From the NCBI RefSeq assembly GCF_051020975.1, contig NW_027478173.1:1364001-1428000 (forward strand): a DNA stretch of 64,000 nucleotides, given 5' to 3'. This DNA is from Osmia lignaria lignaria (lineage: Eukaryota > Arthropoda > Insecta > Hymenoptera > Megachilidae). The notes beneath the pieces were generated by a model, which saw only the letters and a list, made by a program, of their open reading frames with translations, made no database searches and was not told the DNA's origin. How positions within the stretch are numbered: position 1 is the stretch's first letter; each line of letters begins with the position of its first letter. This document shows, piece after piece, positions 63,435 through 64,000 of this stretch. Made by a program: the position numbers and the translations under genes.

Positions 63435-64000
63435 ATATCTCGGAAACGAAGCGAGCTATGGCAAAATGTTAAGAGACCTTTTTTGTAGAGAATTATGTTT
63501 CCTACAATTTATGTTCTATGATATTTTTTGATCAGAAGCGTAGTTTTCGAAATATATCGAGATATTTAAAAGTTCCGAAGCCGCACCAACATAATAGAGA
63601 TACAGAAACACCGTGGCCCCTTTCTTTGAGATAACTCTGCACTAGTGCGAGCCGCAAATGCCACTTCCAGCTTAGCTGTGCAGAAGAAGAACAACAAGAA
63701 GAAGAAATATCTCGAAATATGTCCGTCAGGCCCCTTCCCTTGAGATAAATCTGCAAATATCTCGGAAACGAAGCGAGCTATGGCAAAATGTTTAGAGACC
63801 TTTTTTGTAGAGAATTAAGTTTCCTACTTTTTATGTTCTATGATATTTTTTGATCAGATCCGTAGTTCGCGAGATATATCAAGATATTTAAAAGTTCCGA
63901 AGCCGCACCAACATAATAGAGATACAGAAACACCGTGGCCCCTTTCTTTGAGATAACTCTGCACTATTGCGAGCTGCAAATGCCACTTCCAGCTTAGCTG

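Larger units (their letters stand above)
1..64000. repeat. Satellite DNA array, 322-bp monomer, about 198.7 copies
   Basis: The entire window consists of head-to-tail copies of one monomer, all in one orientation, with no unique sequence, transposon insertion or truncated copy. In a register where monomers end just after the string CTGCAA, boundaries fall at 315, 637, 959 and so on every 322 bp. The phase shifts by +1 near 8141, 11041, 12008, 52563, 56105, 58361, 59649 and 62226, and by -1 near 33064. These shifts account exactly for the distance from 315 to 63756. Copies differ by scattered substitutions, many shared between copies in blocks. Family knowledge: arrays of this kind form heterochromatin and evolve by unequal exchange and gene conversion. 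The array continues past both window ends. The satellite family and chromosomal location cannot be named from sequence alone. Confidence 0.99.
49906..64000. repeat. Array domain 7: hexamer-like units and 323-bp monomers
   Basis: About 44 monomers. Recurrent members are h (CTTCTCTTGAGATGTATC with TGTAAGTGCC), d (GTTTTCGAAATATATCG), m (GATCCGTAGTTCGCGAG), a (CTGCAACTAACTCGG with GGCAAAGTGTT), q (CACTAGTGCGAGCTGC) and i (one extra T). Order h-d-m-a-q-i runs 56670-58602 (1933 bp). It recurs with changed copy number at 59892-62468, and h, h/d, d and m follow to the window end. The array is cut at 64000 inside an m monomer. Confidence 0.85.

Noticed and set aside
1..64000. CRISPR array
   Set aside because: The repeat is 322 bp with no alternating short repeat and unique spacer; every part of the period is repeated.
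1..64000. About 190 real small genes of 74 codons
   Set aside because: They start at TTG, have no recognisable domain, are broken in amplified families, and are explained by repetition of one monomer.
1..64000. Hammerhead ribozyme in the satellite, as known in some animal repeats
   Set aside because: I looked for CUGANGA followed by GAAA on both strands. The nearest match is CTGACGGA on the minus strand, which lacks the required A and a suitable downstream GAAA arrangement; CGGAAACG on the plus strand has no partner core.
1..64000. Ribosomal intergenic spacer repeats or rRNA/tRNA/5S clusters
   Set aside because: No recognisable rRNA, tRNA or 5S internal promoter sequence was seen in the monomer on either strand.
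1..64000. Transposable element or virus-derived coding sequence
   Set aside because: No terminal repeat pair, target duplication or long open frame is present; the monomer could derive from an element's non-coding tail, but nothing here supports it.

Overview
The whole window is one uninterrupted tandem satellite DNA array. I see no conventional gene, RNA gene, mobile element, CRISPR array or unique-sequence segment. The monomer is 322 bp and every copy has the same orientation. Counting from base 315 to base 63756 gives exactly 197 monomer steps with a net +7 bases. This is fully explained by eight 323-bp monomers and one 321-bp monomer; all other monomers are 322 bp. The array runs off both ends of the window, so its true length and flanks are unknown.

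Organism: this architecture (about 200 near-identical 322-bp monomers, 64 kb without interruption, nested higher-order repeats) is eukaryotic constitutive heterochromatin, probably centromeric, pericentromeric or subtelomeric. One monomer (735-1056) counted by hand is about 38% GC with 11 CpG dinucleotides, close to the number expected from composition. Lack of CpG depletion argues against a heavily methylated vertebrate genome and fits an arthropod or other invertebrate, but that is inference. I could not match the monomer to a named satellite family from memory.

Layout. (1) 1-7399: mixed monomers, a 644-bp dimer, and a 393-bp identical stretch repeated 5474 bp (17 monomers) later. (2) 7400-13520: a 967-bp trimer, and the first copy of a 1288-bp cassette recurring four times to 20604. 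(3) 13521-23502: two adjacent, almost identical 4186-bp (13-monomer) units. (4) 23503-32840: a roughly 3-kb block repeated at an offset of 4508 bp (14 monomers), with an extra-monomer difference to its left. (5) 32841-39923: heterogeneous monomers, a 1932-bp (6-monomer) repeat, and a haplotype shared with sequence 35 kb away. (6) 39924-49905: a 1288-bp tetramer nested in a 2898-bp (9-monomer) unit. (7) 49906-64000: hexamer-like units, the five monomers with one extra T, and a perfect 322-bp periodic tract.

Inside the monomer there is an old internal direct duplication (offset 114 bp), an imperfect hairpin, a GAA/CAA purine tract and inverted copies of AAATATCTCG. Monomers fall into linked haplotype families. 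At least nine monomers are clean chimeras of two families, and their switch points are all compatible with one short stretch of the monomer (about positions 130-147). This possible exchange hotspot is the most interesting testable observation. A 74-codon minus-strand open frame persists in about 94% of monomers, but it normally begins at TTG, not ATG, and is most simply explained by repeat homogenisation. The window shows how a satellite evolves by unequal exchange, not a gene system.
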